A stretch of 64,000 nt of DNA from Cochlodiniinecator piscidefendens (GCF_011326755.1 NZ_JAAOIE010000003.1:222710-286709); one strand, 5' to 3'; shown: positions 20,701-29,555, counted from the first letter of the stretch. Made by a program: numbers and translations. The notes: generated from the sequence alone by a model not told the origin.

Positions 20701-22309
20701 GGGGATGAAAGTCACCGATTTGATCGCGCGTCTGCGTCATTCTACCAAGGGTGTGACGTTGATTTCACCGCCACCGCACCACGATATCTATTCGATCGAA
20801 GACCTTGCACAGTTGATCTATGATCTGAAACAGATCAACCCACGCTGCAAAGTCACCGTGAAACTGGTTGCGTCCTCTGGCGTGGGGACCATCGCTGCGG
20901 GTGTTGCAAAGGCGAAAGCCGACGTGATCTTGGTCTCTGGCCACAACGGTGGCACCGGAGCGTCGCCAGCGACGTCGATCAAATATGCGGGTCTTCCGTG
21001 GGAAATGGGCCTGACGGAGGCGCATCAGGTGTTGGCAATGAACAACCTGCGCGAGCGGGTAACATTGCGGACAGACGGTGGTTTGCGCACTGGGCGTGAT
21101 GTCGTCATGGCGGCGATGTTGGGCGCAGAAGAATATGGTATCGGTACTGCGGCCCTGATCGCGATGGGATGTATCATGGTGCGTCAGTGCCAGAGCAACA
21201 CCTGCCCAGTGGGGGTCTGTACCCAAGACGAAGGTCTGCGTGCAAAGTTCACCGGGAATGCGGATAAGGTTGTGAACCTGATTACGTTCTATGCGACTGA
21301 AGTGCGTGAATTGCTGGCCTCTATCGGGGCGCGGTCACTGGATGAGGTGATTGGGCGTGCGGATCTGCTGACGCAGGTTTCACGGGGGTCTGCGCATTTG
21401 GATGATCTCGACCTTAACCCGTTGTTGATCACCGTTGATGGCGCCGAAAGCATCGTTTACAACCGGGATAAGCCGCGCAATGCGGTGCCAGATACTTTGG
21501 ATGCTGAGATCGTCAAAGACGCGGCACGGTTCCTGAATGATCGTGAAAAGATGCAGCTGTCTTATGCTGTTCAGAACACGCATCGGACTGTGGGGACGCG
21601 GGTTTCTAGCCACATCGTACAGAACTTTGGCATGCGCAATGATCTGCAGCCGGATCATCTGACGGTTAAATTGACAGGATCTGCTGGTCAGGCATTGGGT
21701 GCGTTTGCGGCACCGGGGCTAAAGATCGAAGTGTCTGGGGACGCCAACGATTATGTGGGCAAAGGTCTGTCTGGGGGTACGGTTGTTGTGCGCCCTTCTA
21801 TGGCGAGCCCGTTGGTGGCCGCAGATAACACGATCATTGGCAATACCGTGCTTTATGGTGCGACAGACGGATATCTGTTTGCTGCCGGTCGTGCGGGTGA
21901 ACGGTTCGGCGTGCGGAACTCTGGCGCGAAAGTTGTGATCGAAGGCTGTGGATCAAACGGTTGTGAATATATGACCGGCGGCGTCGCTGTGATCCTTGGG
22001 TCAATTGGTGCAAACTTTGGCGCAGGTATGACAGGCGGTATGGCCTATCTCTATGACCCGCAGGGTGAGGCGCAAAAACTGATGAACATGGAAACATTGG
22101 TGACCTGCCCTGTGACGGTTGAGCATTGGGAAACCCAACTTAAAGGTTTGATTGAACGTCATGCTGTCGAAACCGGGAGCCGTAAAGCTGCTGAGATATT
22201 GCAGCATTGGGATCTTGAGAAGACTAACTTCGTTCAGGTGTGCCCAACAGAAATGTTGGTGCATCTACCAGCCCCGCTTGGAATTGAAGAGACCGCCCAA
22301 TCAGCGTGA
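17783..22309 (+). CDS. gltB: Glutamate synthase large (alpha) subunit
   Basis: 1508 residues; makes two glutamates from glutamine and 2-oxoglutarate with GltD. Cys34 (HSSCGVGLVA) is the expected N-terminal nucleophile after removal of a 33-residue propeptide. Next come the class II amidotransferase domain, the central domain and the FMN-binding barrel (GEGGEDPAHFHPEP, LVSGHNGGTGASPATSIKYAG). The 3Fe-4S cysteines C1130, C1136 and C1141 lie in CIMVRQCQSNTCPVGVC. The C-terminal GXGXG beta-helix ends the protein. Full length, with no damage seen. It starts inside the stop of the preceding secreted gene. Confidence 0.98.
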   Translation: MTKFDATWVAAEEAKRKWMAENGLYDEQEEHSSCGVGLVASIDGQPSRKVVDAGIAALKAIWHRGAVDADGKTGDGAGIHVQIPVPFFYDQIERTGHTPRMDELVAVGQVFLPRTDFGAQETCRTIVETEVLKMGYYIYGWRHVPVDVSCLGEKANATRPEIEQILISNSKGVDEETFERELYVIRRRIEKAANAAHVAGLYIASLSCRSLIYKGMMLAEQVAVFYPDLMDERFKSNFAIYHQRYSTNTFPQWWLAQPFRMLAHNGEINTLKGNLNWMKSHEIRMASASFGDFAEDIKPIVAGGSSDSAALDSVFEVMVRAGRSAPMAKTMMVPESWSKQAVELPQSWRDMYSYCNSVMEPWDGPAALAMTDGRWVCAGLDRNGLRPMRYVVTGDGLLISGSEAGMIPIDEATVVEKGALGPGQMIAVDLQDGALFRDAEIKDKLAEAQPFGDWVGRIHELEETLSKVSEEPMFDGADLRKRQIAAGYSIEELEQILAPMAEDGKEALASMGDDTPSAVLSNQYRPLSHFFRQNFSQVTNPPIDSLREFRVMSLKTRFGNLKNVLDEDGSQTEIIVLESPFVGNSQFDMLISQFHDPVVEINCTFAKGETLSDALARVRAEAEEAVQSGAGHLVLTDQAQNEAQIAMPMILATSAVHSHLTRKGLRTFCSLNVRAAECVDAHYFAVLIGCGATVVNAYLAEDSLADRIERGLLDCTLTEAVARYRNAIDQGLLKIMAKMGISVVSSYRGGLNFEAVGLSRAMCAEFFPGMTSRISGIGVTGIQRKVEQIHAKGWLGGQDILPIGGFYKARKSGETHAWEAQSMHMMQMACNRSSYEMWKQYSAKMQSNPPINLRDLLDIKPLGTPVPIEEVESITSIRKRFVTPGMSLGALSPEAHKTLNVAMNRIGAKSDSGEGGEDPAHFHPEPNGDNPSAKIKQVASGRFGVTAEYLNQCEELEIKVAQGAKPGEGGQLPGMKVTDLIARLRHSTKGVTLISPPPHHDIYSIEDLAQLIYDLKQINPRCKVTVKLVASSGVGTIAAGVAKAKADVILVSGHNGGTGASPATSIKYAGLPWEMGLTEAHQVLAMNNLRERVTLRTDGGLRTGRDVVMAAMLGAEEYGIGTAALIAMGCIMVRQCQSNTCPVGVCTQDEGLRAKFTGNADKVVNLITFYATEVRELLASIGARSLDEVIGRADLLTQVSRGSAHLDDLDLNPLLITVDGAESIVYNRDKPRNAVPDTLDAEIVKDAARFLNDREKMQLSYAVQNTHRTVGTRVSSHIVQNFGMRNDLQPDHLTVKLTGSAGQALGAFAAPGLKIEVSGDANDYVGKGLSGGTVVVRPSMASPLVAADNTIIGNTVLYGATDGYLFAAGRAGERFGVRNSGAKVVIEGCGSNGCEYMTGGVAVILGSIGANFGAGMTGGMAYLYDPQGEAQKLMNMETLVTCPVTVEHWETQLKGLIERHAVETGSRKAAEILQHWDLEKTNFVQVCPTEMLVHLPAPLGIEETAQSA

Positions 22310-22328
22310 TCAGTTCTAATTAAAGTTG

Positions 22329-22359
22329 AAAAGGCGCGGTGAGTTTCACCGCGCCTTTT
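22329..22359 (+). terminator. Terminator after gltB
   Basis: Stem AAAAGGCGCGGTGA and TCACCGCGCCTTTT, 14 perfect pairs over a GTT loop, 20 bases after the gltB stop. Its A/T-flanked symmetry would also allow minus-strand use. Confidence 0.93.
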
Positions 22360-22462
22360 GCGTCCTATGTTTTGACTGAATGGTCAATCTGGCTTAGCCT
22401 GATACCTATTCTTTGATACTCCTTTGTTTTCATCGCGATAAAATGCAGAAGGCCCGTTTCTT

Positions 22463-24190
22463 GTGAAGCATGATGCTGAACTTAATCTCGAGATATTAGA
22501 CCGGATCTACGATGTTGCGGTGGACCCTGCGCGACTAGAAGAACTCGTTGATAGCTGGGAAGAGCATTTTAGCCCGTTACGGTTGTTAAACCCCGAATGG
22601 GAAGGGACGGGCGATCAGGCCTTCACCCACTTTTCGCGATTGGGATTGCTACTGGATCGATTACCACAGGATAATCACAACGATATCACCGATGAGGCAG
22701 GTACCTTGGCTGCGCTTGTTGTTTCTCCGGACTTGATTGTTCAGAGTGCAAATGCGGCCGCACGTGAATTGTTGGGGGTTTGCGAAGGCGAGAAGCCGCA
22801 AAATTTGCCGATTGATGAGGACTCATATGCGGCGCTTCTACATGGAATAAAACAAGCATTGCGCCATGATGGAACGGCGCATTTTATGCGGTTTCGTATA
22901 TTGGATAATGAACGATTTGTTGTTGTTCAAATACGTGCACTAAACGCACCAAACGGGCAGCGAAATGCGTTGATCGTGACCTCAATCCTCGCTTGGCAAG
23001 AGACATTTGGTGACGCGATAAAGGGCGTTTTCGATCTCTCCCAAAGCGAAGTCGAAATTGTACGCTGTATGGTCGAAGGGCACACAATAAAGTCTATTGC
23101 CGCAAAACGGGGGCGTTCCGAGGCAACGGTACGCACACAAATCCGGTCAATTTATGAAAAGACAGAGACCCGATCACAGGCGGAACTGGTGCGCATTTCG
23201 TTGTCATTGATGGATATGGTGAAAACCACAGGGGGAAGTGAGCCACATTCTTATGTTCCATCTGATGGAAAAGATATTCTAGGCCCCAATGTGTTCCAGA
23301 GCATTCCGCGCCCATCCAAGCGTTGGATGGATTACATTGTTTATGGTGATCTGACAGGCGCGCCTGTCTTGTATTTGCCGTCCGATTTAGGGCTAATCCG
23401 TGTGCCCGCCAGGATTGAGTCATTGCTAAAGGTGCAGGGCATAAAAATGATTGTGCCGATCCGCGCCGGTTATGGCCGCTCGACTCCAATCGAAACGACG
23501 GAGAATTATGAGGATTTGATCGCAGCAGATTTTGCGGCGTTGTTGGATCATTTTGACATAGAGCAGTGTCCGATATTGGCACAAACGTCTGATTTTTGTT
23601 TTGCGACATTATTCGCTGCCCGACATCCCGAACGGGTGAGCGCTATTGTGACCTGCGCACCACCGTTCCCGTTTTGGAAGCGAGAACAATTCGAACGTAT
23701 GGATAAATGGTATCGCTTCATCTTGGCGAATGCACGGTTTGCACCGCGCGTGTTGCCTTACATGGTGAAGGCTGGTTTTTTTCTGGCACGCTCTATCGGG
23801 AAACGTGGGTTTTTGAATGCCGTGTTTTCGAACAGCGATGCTGACAAAGCTGTGTTCGCAAACCAAGAGGTTTTCGATGCGATGGCGCTTGGCTCTGAGG
23901 TGACTTTATCGCATTGGCATAGCGCGCACGTGGCATTTGCCTGCGAAGTAACGCTTCATGCGGGGCAGAATTGGGGTAATGATCTTGCTCAGCTAGAAGG
24001 TCAAATTCCAGTTACAGCCTTTATCGGTTTGGATGGTCCTATGATGCCGCAACAAACTTTTGACGAGATACAACAAAAATACCCCTGGATTGAATACAAA
24101 GTCATGCCAGACGCGGGGGAGTTGTTATTGTTTAAATATTGGCCCGAAGTGCTGGAATACCTTACCCCGTTTTTGCAACGAAAATCCTAG
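22463..24190 (+). CDS. LuxR-type HTH fused to degenerate alpha/beta-hydrolase domain
   Basis: 575-residue three-part protein. Residues 1-180 form a sensory-looking region with a PAS-like stretch (VVSPDLIVQSANAAARELLG, 86-105). A LuxR/GerE helix-turn-helix lies at about 190-248 (DLSQSEVEIVRCMVEGHTIKSIAAK, EATVRTQIRSIYEKTE). From about 285 to the end is an alpha/beta-hydrolase fold: YGDLTGAPVLYL, RAGYGRSTP and FAARHPERVSAIV are clearly of that family. The catalytic positions look lost: the nucleophile elbow reads AQTSDF (373-378) instead of GxSxG, the acid position reads GLDGPMMP, and the His position reads AGELLLF with Glu553. I infer a DNA-binding regulator whose hydrolase fold binds a ligand. 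GTG start at 22463. Confidence 0.85.
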   Translation: MKHDAELNLEILDRIYDVAVDPARLEELVDSWEEHFSPLRLLNPEWEGTGDQAFTHFSRLGLLLDRLPQDNHNDITDEAGTLAALVVSPDLIVQSANAAARELLGVCEGEKPQNLPIDEDSYAALLHGIKQALRHDGTAHFMRFRILDNERFVVVQIRALNAPNGQRNALIVTSILAWQETFGDAIKGVFDLSQSEVEIVRCMVEGHTIKSIAAKRGRSEATVRTQIRSIYEKTETRSQAELVRISLSLMDMVKTTGGSEPHSYVPSDGKDILGPNVFQSIPRPSKRWMDYIVYGDLTGAPVLYLPSDLGLIRVPARIESLLKVQGIKMIVPIRAGYGRSTPIETTENYEDLIAADFAALLDHFDIEQCPILAQTSDFCFATLFAARHPERVSAIVTCAPPFPFWKREQFERMDKWYRFILANARFAPRVLPYMVKAGFFLARSIGKRGFLNAVFSNSDADKAVFANQEVFDAMALGSEVTLSHWHSAHVAFACEVTLHAGQNWGNDLAQLEGQIPVTAFIGLDGPMMPQQTFDEIQQKYPWIEYKVMPDAGELLLFKYWPEVLEYLTPFLQRKS

Positions 24191-24194
24191 TTTA

Positions 24195-24228
24195 AGGGCG
24201 CTATACCACATTTGAGGTATGACGCCCT
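24195..24228 (+). other. Interrupted hairpin between regulator and membrane gene
   Basis: AGGGCG (24195-24200) pairs with CGCCCT (24223-24228) and inside it ATACC with GGTAT, with a two-base internal bulge on each side and a loop of eight bases. No T run follows, so it may be an RNA processing or weak termination structure rather than a true terminator. Confidence 0.45.
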
Positions 24229-24271
24229 GCCGCATCACCGCCATTCTGTACCTTATATTTTACAAAAATGA

Positions 24272-24676
24272 ATGAGCAAAAAAATGGATTTTTTATCCGA
24301 GACATCGCCGTTTTTCGCGGATGTTACTTTATCCTCTCTCGGGATATTGGATGTGATTGGGGTGGTTGGGTTTGGCCTGTATTTAACAAACTACACCCTC
24401 GTTACTTTTCAAAAAATTGACAGCCGGGGTATTACGTTCTTCCTCGTGAATATCATCGCTGCGAGTTGTGTGCTGACCAGTTTAGTGCAGAACTTTAACT
24501 TAGCTTCCGCACTCATTCAAATATTTTGGATTTGTTTGGGGGTGGTGGCCGTAACGCTTCGATTGTTACCTGGCCGTCAGGTGGCGCTTTTAACGGAGAG
24601 CGCTACCAAAAATTCTGTTGTTGATGTCACAAATGAAGACGATGACGCCATCGTTCCACTGTTTGCAGCGCAGTAA
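24272..24676 (+). CDS. Small membrane protein, CBU_0592-like
   Basis: 134 residues with three predicted membrane spans at about 23-45, 53-73 and 78-97, then a 35-residue acidic cytoplasmic or periplasmic tail. The pattern GFGLYLTNYTLVTFQKIDSRGITFFLVNIIAA resembles the CBU_0592-like membrane family, whose function is unknown. It sits 81 bases after the fusion regulator on the same strand, and 63 bases before mtgA. The assignment rests on pattern recognition, not on a diagnostic catalytic motif. Confidence 0.7.
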   Translation: MSKKMDFLSETSPFFADVTLSSLGILDVIGVVGFGLYLTNYTLVTFQKIDSRGITFFLVNIIAASCVLTSLVQNFNLASALIQIFWICLGVVAVTLRLLPGRQVALLTESATKNSVVDVTNEDDDAIVPLFAAQ

Positions 24677-24739
24677 TTTGTCTGAGCGCCCTTGACGATA
24701 GGACATGCTTCATGGCTATGGTCAGGGGTGGCAAAGACA

Positions 24740-25474
24740 GTGAAAAAAAACCGCCGGAGCGGCAAAAAGAAACAAAAACAGACACGGGCCCCATGGTGGC
24801 AGCGGGTGCTTTTTTGGTTGCGCAAGTGGTTGTTGCGGGGAGGGCTCGGCGTGGTTGTTTTTATTGCAACGTTTGTATTGCTGTTTTCCGTTGTAAACCC
24901 GCCAACCAATCACACGATTTGGAGCGAAGGCCAAAGATTAGGCCAAGTGGATCAGCAATGGATTCCGATTGAAGAAATGTCCCCTCATGTAGCCCTGTCT
25001 GCTATTGCATCAGAAGATGTGAATTTTTGCAATCACTGGGGTTTTGATATGACGGCAATACGGGCAGCTTTGGCCGAGGGGAGCCGCCGTGGTGCGTCAA
25101 CGATTACCCAGCAAACAGTCAAAAATGTTTACCTATGGCAAGGGCGCAGTTGGGTACGTAAAGCGTTGGAGGCTGTATTAACACCAATGGTCGAACTGGT
25201 GTGGTCCAAGCAACGTATTTTGGAAGTTTATTTGAACATAGCAGAATTTGATGAAGGTGTTTTTGGTATCGAAGCCGCGTCGCATCATTATTTCCGCATT
25301 TCTCCGTCTGAATTGTCGGCGCGGCAGGCGGCATTGCTCATTGCGTTACTCCCAAATCCTAAGGTTCGCTCAGCAAGTTCACCGTCATCTGCAACATCTT
25401 CGCGTGCGACATCCATTATGGACGGGGCTGCAACCATTCGCCGGGATGACCGTTCTGCGTGTTTCGAGAGTTGA
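24740..25474 (+). CDS. mtgA: Monofunctional peptidoglycan transglycosylase
   Basis: 244 residues. It polymerises lipid II into glycan strands (glycosyltransferase family 51). A very basic N-terminal tail precedes one membrane anchor (about residues 34-54). The catalytic Glu92 is in ASEDVNFCNHWGFD, followed by the second signature GASTITQQTVKNVYLW and by the family block RILEVYLNIAEFDEGVFGIEAASHHYF. I chose GTG 24740, which has AGGGG about 11 bases upstream; GTG 24728 and TTG 24692 are alternatives. The C-terminal tail is rich in Ser and Ala. Confidence 0.92.
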   Translation: MKKNRRSGKKKQKQTRAPWWQRVLFWLRKWLLRGGLGVVVFIATFVLLFSVVNPPTNHTIWSEGQRLGQVDQQWIPIEEMSPHVALSAIASEDVNFCNHWGFDMTAIRAALAEGSRRGASTITQQTVKNVYLWQGRSWVRKALEAVLTPMVELVWSKQRILEVYLNIAEFDEGVFGIEAASHHYFRISPSELSARQAALLIALLPNPKVRSASSPSSATSSRATSIMDGAATIRRDDRSACFES

Positions 25475-25535
25475 ATTCTGCGGCAAATCGGGTCAAATGA
25501 TGTAAAACAATTAAAACAGATCGAGTCCCGCGCCC

Positions 25536-26201
25536 ATGAACCGGCTATTTCACGTCCCGCTTTCCCCATTCTGCCGCAAAGTCCGCCTGAGTCTTGCGGA
25601 AAAAAAGATCGAAGTTGAACTGGTGGAAGAGCGGTATTGGGAACAGGGGAGCGATTTTCTGCAGCGCAATCCTGCTGGGAAAGTCCCTGTTTTAAAGATG
25701 GATGGGCGGCACTTTTCCGAAAGCGCTGCAATTTGTGAATACATCGAAGAAAAGCACCCCAGTCCGCCTCTGATGCCCACGAATGCTGAAGGGAAGTATG
25801 AAGTGCGCCGTTTGGTGAGCTGGTTTGATGATAAATTCTACAACGACGTGTCATTTAGGCTGTTGAATGAACGGGTCAACAAAAAGATCATGAATCAGGG
25901 GTATCCGGATTCAAAAAACGTGAAACTAGGGGCGCAGAAGATTAAGTATCATCTCGATTATATGGGATGGTTGCTGGATCAACGTCGTTGGCTGGCGGGG
26001 GATCAAATGAGCCTGGCTGATTTTGCAGCTGCGTCGCATTTGTCGTGTTTAGATTACATCAGTGACGTTGACTGGAACCGCAACGCTAACGTGCGCGACT
26101 GGTATTCGAAAATTAAATCACGTCCGGCATTTCGTTCGATTCTCGCTGACCAAGTTCCTGGTTTCCCACCACCTGCGCATTATGCGGATCTTGATTTTTA
26201 A
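25536..26201 (+). CDS. Glutathione S-transferase family protein
   Basis: 221 residues. The N-terminal thioredoxin-like domain begins MNRLFHVPLSPFCRKVRLSL, with a Ser-Pro-Phe-Cys active-site stretch like that of omega- or beta-type GSTs, and contains the glutathione-binding ESAAICEYIEE segment (about 66-76). The C-terminal helical domain includes AGDQMSLADFAAASHL, the usual N-capping box region. The substrate is unknown. It lies 21 bases upstream of queG on the same strand and is probably cotranscribed with it. Confidence 0.9.
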   Translation: MNRLFHVPLSPFCRKVRLSLAEKKIEVELVEERYWEQGSDFLQRNPAGKVPVLKMDGRHFSESAAICEYIEEKHPSPPLMPTNAEGKYEVRRLVSWFDDKFYNDVSFRLLNERVNKKIMNQGYPDSKNVKLGAQKIKYHLDYMGWLLDQRRWLAGDQMSLADFAAASHLSCLDYISDVDWNRNANVRDWYSKIKSRPAFRSILADQVPGFPPPAHYADLDF

Positions 26202-26222
26202 TTCCTCTGGAAGGGGGGCCTC

Positions 26223-27254
26223 GTGCCCGATACGCTGAAATCACGGTTAATTGCGCAAGCTAAATACGAAGGCTTTGCCAAAGTTGGGGTGTGCCGCCCT
26301 GACGCAATACCGGAGATTGCAGAGCGTCTATCAACCTTCGTAGAACAGGATCGCCACGGGCAGATGGCATGGATGAAAGAGCGCATGCATTGGCGTGGGG
26401 CGCCTGATGCGTTGTGGCCGGAGGCGCGATCCGTTATAATGCTAGCGGAACCTTATACGCAAGATTTCGACCCACGAGATGTGCTTGCGATGAAAGATCG
26501 TGGTGCTATTTCTGTGTACGCTCAGCATCGTGACTATCATGATATTGTAAAAAAACGTCTGAAACGGGTGGGGCGTTGGTTGATTGAGCAGGTTCCTGAC
26601 GCACAGATCAAAGTGTTCGTGGATACCGCCCCAGTGATGGAAAAACCATTGGCCGCTGCCGCAGGTCTCGGGTGGCAAGGTAAACATACAAATCTGCTCT
26701 CACGGGATTTGGGGAGCTGGTTTTTTCTGGGGTCAATTTTTACCACTGTTGAATTTCCCACTGATGTAAAATCAGTCGAAAACTGCGGTTCATGCCGCGC
26801 GTGTCTGGATGCCTGTCCGACCGATGCTTTCCCAGCGCCGTTCCAATTGGATGCACGTCGCTGCATTTCGTACCTAACGATTGAACATCACGGCCCTGTG
26901 GATGAAGATTTACGCCCCTTGATGGGCAATCATATTTATGGGTGTGATGATTGTTTGGCAGCCTGTCCATGGAACAAATTTGCAGCGACGGCACATGAGA
27001 TGCGATACGCGGCAAAAGAAGAATTGATCGCGCCGCAATTGTCGGAACTGGCAGCGCTTGATGATACTGGGTTTCGTGAAAAATTTTCAGGTTCTCCGAT
27101 CAAACGTGTTGGGCGCGACCGATTTGTGCGCAACGTGCTTTATGCGATTGGAAATTCGCAAGACATTTCATTGAAGCCCACGGCTTTGGCATTGACGAAC
27201 GATCCCGATGCGACGGTGCGTGATGCCGCCCAATGGGCCGCAGCCCGATTATAA
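26223..27254 (+). CDS. queG: QueG, epoxyqueuosine reductase
   Basis: 343-residue cobalamin- and iron-sulfur-dependent enzyme making queuosine from epoxyqueuosine in tRNA, the last step of that pathway. The two ferredoxin-type clusters are seen as [16 protein letters not shown] and [13 protein letters not shown], eight Cys in all. Upstream blocks typical of QueG are [12 protein letters not shown] and [20 protein letters not shown]. The C-terminal HEAT-like tail ([21 protein letters not shown]) fits the family. It starts with GTG 26223 after GGAAGGGG. Its need for B12 is notable given the cobalamin riboswitch at 41.4 kb. Confidence 0.96.
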   Translation: MPDTLKSRLIAQAKYEGFAKVGVCRPDAIPEIAERLSTFVEQDRHGQMAWMKERMHWRGAPDALWPEARSVIMLAEPYTQDFDPRDVLAMKDRGAISVYAQHRDYHDIVKKRLKRVGRWLIEQVPDAQIKVFVDTAPVMEKPLAAAAGLGWQGKHTNLLSRDLGSWFFLGSIFTTVEFPTDVKSVENCGSCRACLDACPTDAFPAPFQLDARRCISYLTIEHHGPVDEDLRPLMGNHIYGCDDCLAACPWNKFAATAHEMRYAAKEELIAPQLSELAALDDTGFREKFSGSPIKRVGRDRFVRNVLYAIGNSQDISLKPTALALTNDPDATVRDAAQWAAARL

Positions 27255-27269
27255 ATCAGAGGAAAAACG

Positions 27270-28193
27270 ATGAACCCGATCAAAGGTATTTTGCTAAAAC
27301 TTGCGGCGGTGACATTGTTTATCTGCATGGCGTCGTTGATCAAAGCCGCCTCAGAGCGAGTGCCGGCAGGGGAAGCCGTGTTTTTCCGTTCGTTTTTTGC
27401 GCTACCCATCATTTTAGGGTGGCTTGCGGTGCGGGGAGATTTGCGAACAGGATTAAAGGTCAAGAGCAAGATAAGCCATTTCTGGCGCGGATTTGCAGGT
27501 ACGACGGCCATGGCGTGCGGATTTGCGGGTCTAGGGCTATTACCTTTGCCAGAAGTGACAGCCCTAGGCTACGCAGCGCCGTTGCTGACAGTTGTGTTCG
27601 CCGCGATGTTTTTGGGGGAAGAAGTGCGCGCCTTTCGTCTAACTGCCGTAGGAATTGGGCTGGTGGGTGTGTTGATCGTGGTGTCCCCACGCGTGACCCT
27701 GTTGGGGCAGGAAACCGTTCAGATGGCCGCTGCAATTGGGGCGATTTTGGTGTTGTTTGGCGCAGTGTTTTCCGCTTTGGCGCAGATTTATATTCGTAAG
27801 CTGGTGCAGACCGAGCAAACGTCAGCGATTGTGTTCTATTTCTCGGTGACATCGACTGCGCTGTCGTTATTGACCATTCCCTTTGGTTGGGTCTGGCCAA
27901 CGGGCACCGAAGCAGCGCTGCTGATCAGTGCTGGAATATTGGGGGGGCTTGGTCAGATATTTTTGACCTCTGCCTACCGATTTGCAGATGCTTCCGTTGT
28001 GGCCCCCTTTGACTACGCTTCGATGATTATGGCGCTAGCGATTGGGTATTTTGTGTTTGAAGAAGTGCCCACGCTGACGATGCTAGGCGGCGCTGCCTTG
28101 GTGATCTTTGCAGGTGTCTTGATTATTCTTCGTGAACATCGGCTTGGCTTGGAACGCAGCCGGGCGCGTAAAGGCATGACGCCGCAAGGCTGA
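27270..28193 (+). CDS. EamA/DMT-family transporter
   Basis: 307 residues with about ten hydrophobic spans arranged as two EamA repeats. The first half shows PAGEAVFFRSFFALPIILGWLAVRG and the typical LPLPEVTALGYAAPLLTVVFAAMFLGEEV. The second half ends LTSAYRFADASVVAPFDYASMIMALAIGYFVFEEVP. Members of the drug/metabolite transporter superfamily usually export small metabolites or amino acids; the substrate cannot be read from the sequence. It follows queG by 15 bases and converges with the next gene, whose stop codon abuts its own. Confidence 0.93.
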   Translation: MNPIKGILLKLAAVTLFICMASLIKAASERVPAGEAVFFRSFFALPIILGWLAVRGDLRTGLKVKSKISHFWRGFAGTTAMACGFAGLGLLPLPEVTALGYAAPLLTVVFAAMFLGEEVRAFRLTAVGIGLVGVLIVVSPRVTLLGQETVQMAAAIGAILVLFGAVFSALAQIYIRKLVQTEQTSAIVFYFSVTSTALSLLTIPFGWVWPTGTEAALLISAGILGGLGQIFLTSAYRFADASVVAPFDYASMIMALAIGYFVFEEVPTLTMLGGAALVIFAGVLIILREHRLGLERSRARKGMTPQG

Positions 28194-28604
28194 TCAATTG
28201 GTCAATTGCCGATATGCAGCAATGGCTGGGCTGATCTGAGAGGCAGCCTGCTGCAAGGGTACTGGCCCTAGTTGCGTGCTTCCAATGTTATAGGTGATTG
28301 TTATTGCGTCGTTGTTGGGGACCGTGAGAATTTCTAAATTGATTTCCATTCCACGTGTGCGAAAGGCTTCGCGTAGTGCGTTCGTGTAATTGTATTTGGA
28401 AATATTGATTTGCGCATTGGCCCCCCAATGTAGGGTCGCATCAATGGTGACGCGTTCACCGTCATAGTGATTTTCGGCCTCCCACGTAATGCCGAGAGGG
28501 GGCTGGGCCGTATCAGACATCGCATAATAAAGCGAGGAAATCCCGGCTGGCGCTGCGACCAGAAGAAAAATTACTAACAAATATAGAATGTTTGATCGTT
28601 TCAT
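28194..28604 (-). CDS. Anchored periplasmic protein of unknown function
   Basis: 136 residues from the ATG ending at 28604; the frame is open for 13 more codons, but the chosen start gives MKRSNILYLLVIFLLVAAPAG, a clean signal anchor. The rest is a soluble domain of about 105 residues with beta-rich segments (GERVTIDATLHWGANAQINI, AITITYNIGSTQLGPVPL). I recognise no family. Its stop codon touches that of the EamA gene on the opposite strand. It starts just outside the ilvE terminator and is a single gene. Confidence 0.7.
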   Translation of the reverse strand: MKRSNILYLLVIFLLVAAPAGISSLYYAMSDTAQPPLGITWEAENHYDGERVTIDATLHWGANAQINISKYNYTNALREAFRTRGMEINLEILTVPNNDAITITYNIGSTQLGPVPLQQAASQISPAIAAYRQLTN

Positions 28605-28654
28605 GTTTGCCCCCAAAGCGCATCGCCAAGGTAGTCTAAACATGTCAAGGAAGC

Positions 28655-28682
28655 GTAAAGCGCCGCCAATGGCGACGCTTTT
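28655..28682 (-). terminator. Terminator after ilvE
   Basis: On the minus strand AAAAGCG-T-CGCC, loop ATT, GGCG-G-CGCTTT. It lies within 35 bases of the ilvE stop. The T tract is short, so termination may be partial. Confidence 0.65.
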
Positions 28683-28688
28683 CTTTTG

Positions 28689-29555
28689 TTAGGCGCGAAC
28701 GAGACGTTCGTAGCTTTCGGCGATATCACGTGCGAGCGCACCGACTTCGAAGGTATATTCGCCGATTTGGCCAACAGGCGTGACCTCTGCCGCTGTGCCG
28801 GTCAGCCAGCATTGTTCAAACCCTTCAAGCTCTTCGGGCATGATGTGGCGTTCATGAACGGTGATGCCTTTTTCTTTGAGCATCTGAATCACAGTTTGGC
28901 GGGTTAGGCCGTTTAGAAAACAGTCTGCAAGCGGTGTATGTACTTCGCCATCTTTTACGAAGAACATATTCGCACCCGTCGCTTCTGCAACGTAACCGCG
29001 ATAATCATACATCATCGCGTCAGAACAACCTTTGGCCTCAGCCGCATGTTTGGACATAGTGCAAATCATGTAAAGACCAGCCGCTTTCGCAGCCGACGGA
29101 ATGGTTTCCGGAGATGGGCGTTTCCATTTTGAAATGTCGAGCTTTGCACCCTTCATTTTAGCGTCGCCGTAATAGGCACCCCATTCCCATGCAGCAATCG
29201 CCAAACGAACTGGGTTGCGCGCAGAGGCAACACCCATATCTTCGCCAGCGCCACGCCATGCTACCGCACGAACGTATGCATCGGTCAAATTGTTGGCCTT
29301 AAGCACTTCGTATTTTGCGGCTTCGATTTCTTCGACAGAATAAGGAATTTCAAAGTCGATCAATTCAGCAGACTTGATCAAACGCTCTGAATGCTGCACA
29401 GATTTAAAAATCTTACCGTTGTAAGCGCGCTCACCTTCAAAGACGGAAGATGCGTAGTGCAGTGCATGGGTCATGATGTGGACATTTGCATCGCGCCATT
29501 CGATGAGCTTGCCGTCCATCCAGATTTTGCCGTCGCGGTCGTCGTAACCCGCCAT
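28689..29555 (-). CDS. ilvE: Branched-chain amino acid aminotransferase
   Basis: 288-residue fold-type IV PLP enzyme, the last step in Val, Leu and Ile synthesis and the first in their breakdown. The Schiff-base Lys is K157 in SAAKAAGLY. Other class IV blocks are SSVFEGERAYNGKIF near the N terminus, AMMYDYRGYVAEATGANMFF and NGLTRQTVIQMLKEKG. Members of the family include D-amino acid aminotransferase and aminodeoxychorismate lyase, but length and the full pattern favour IlvE. Transcribed away from petP, with 179 bases between the two. Confidence 0.94.
   Translation of the reverse strand: MAGYDDRDGKIWMDGKLIEWRDANVHIMTHALHYASSVFEGERAYNGKIFKSVQHSERLIKSAELIDFEIPYSVEEIEAAKYEVLKANNLTDAYVRAVAWRGAGEDMGVASARNPVRLAIAAWEWGAYYGDAKMKGAKLDISKWKRPSPETIPSAAKAAGLYMICTMSKHAAEAKGCSDAMMYDYRGYVAEATGANMFFVKDGEVHTPLADCFLNGLTRQTVIQMLKEKGITVHERHIMPEELEGFEQCWLTGTAAEVTPVGQIGEYTFEVGALARDIAESYERLVRA

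Noticed and set aside
22463..24190. Annotating the fusion protein as a functional hydrolase
   Set aside because: All three expected catalytic positions appear replaced in the visible motifs, so an enzymatic name would go beyond the evidence.
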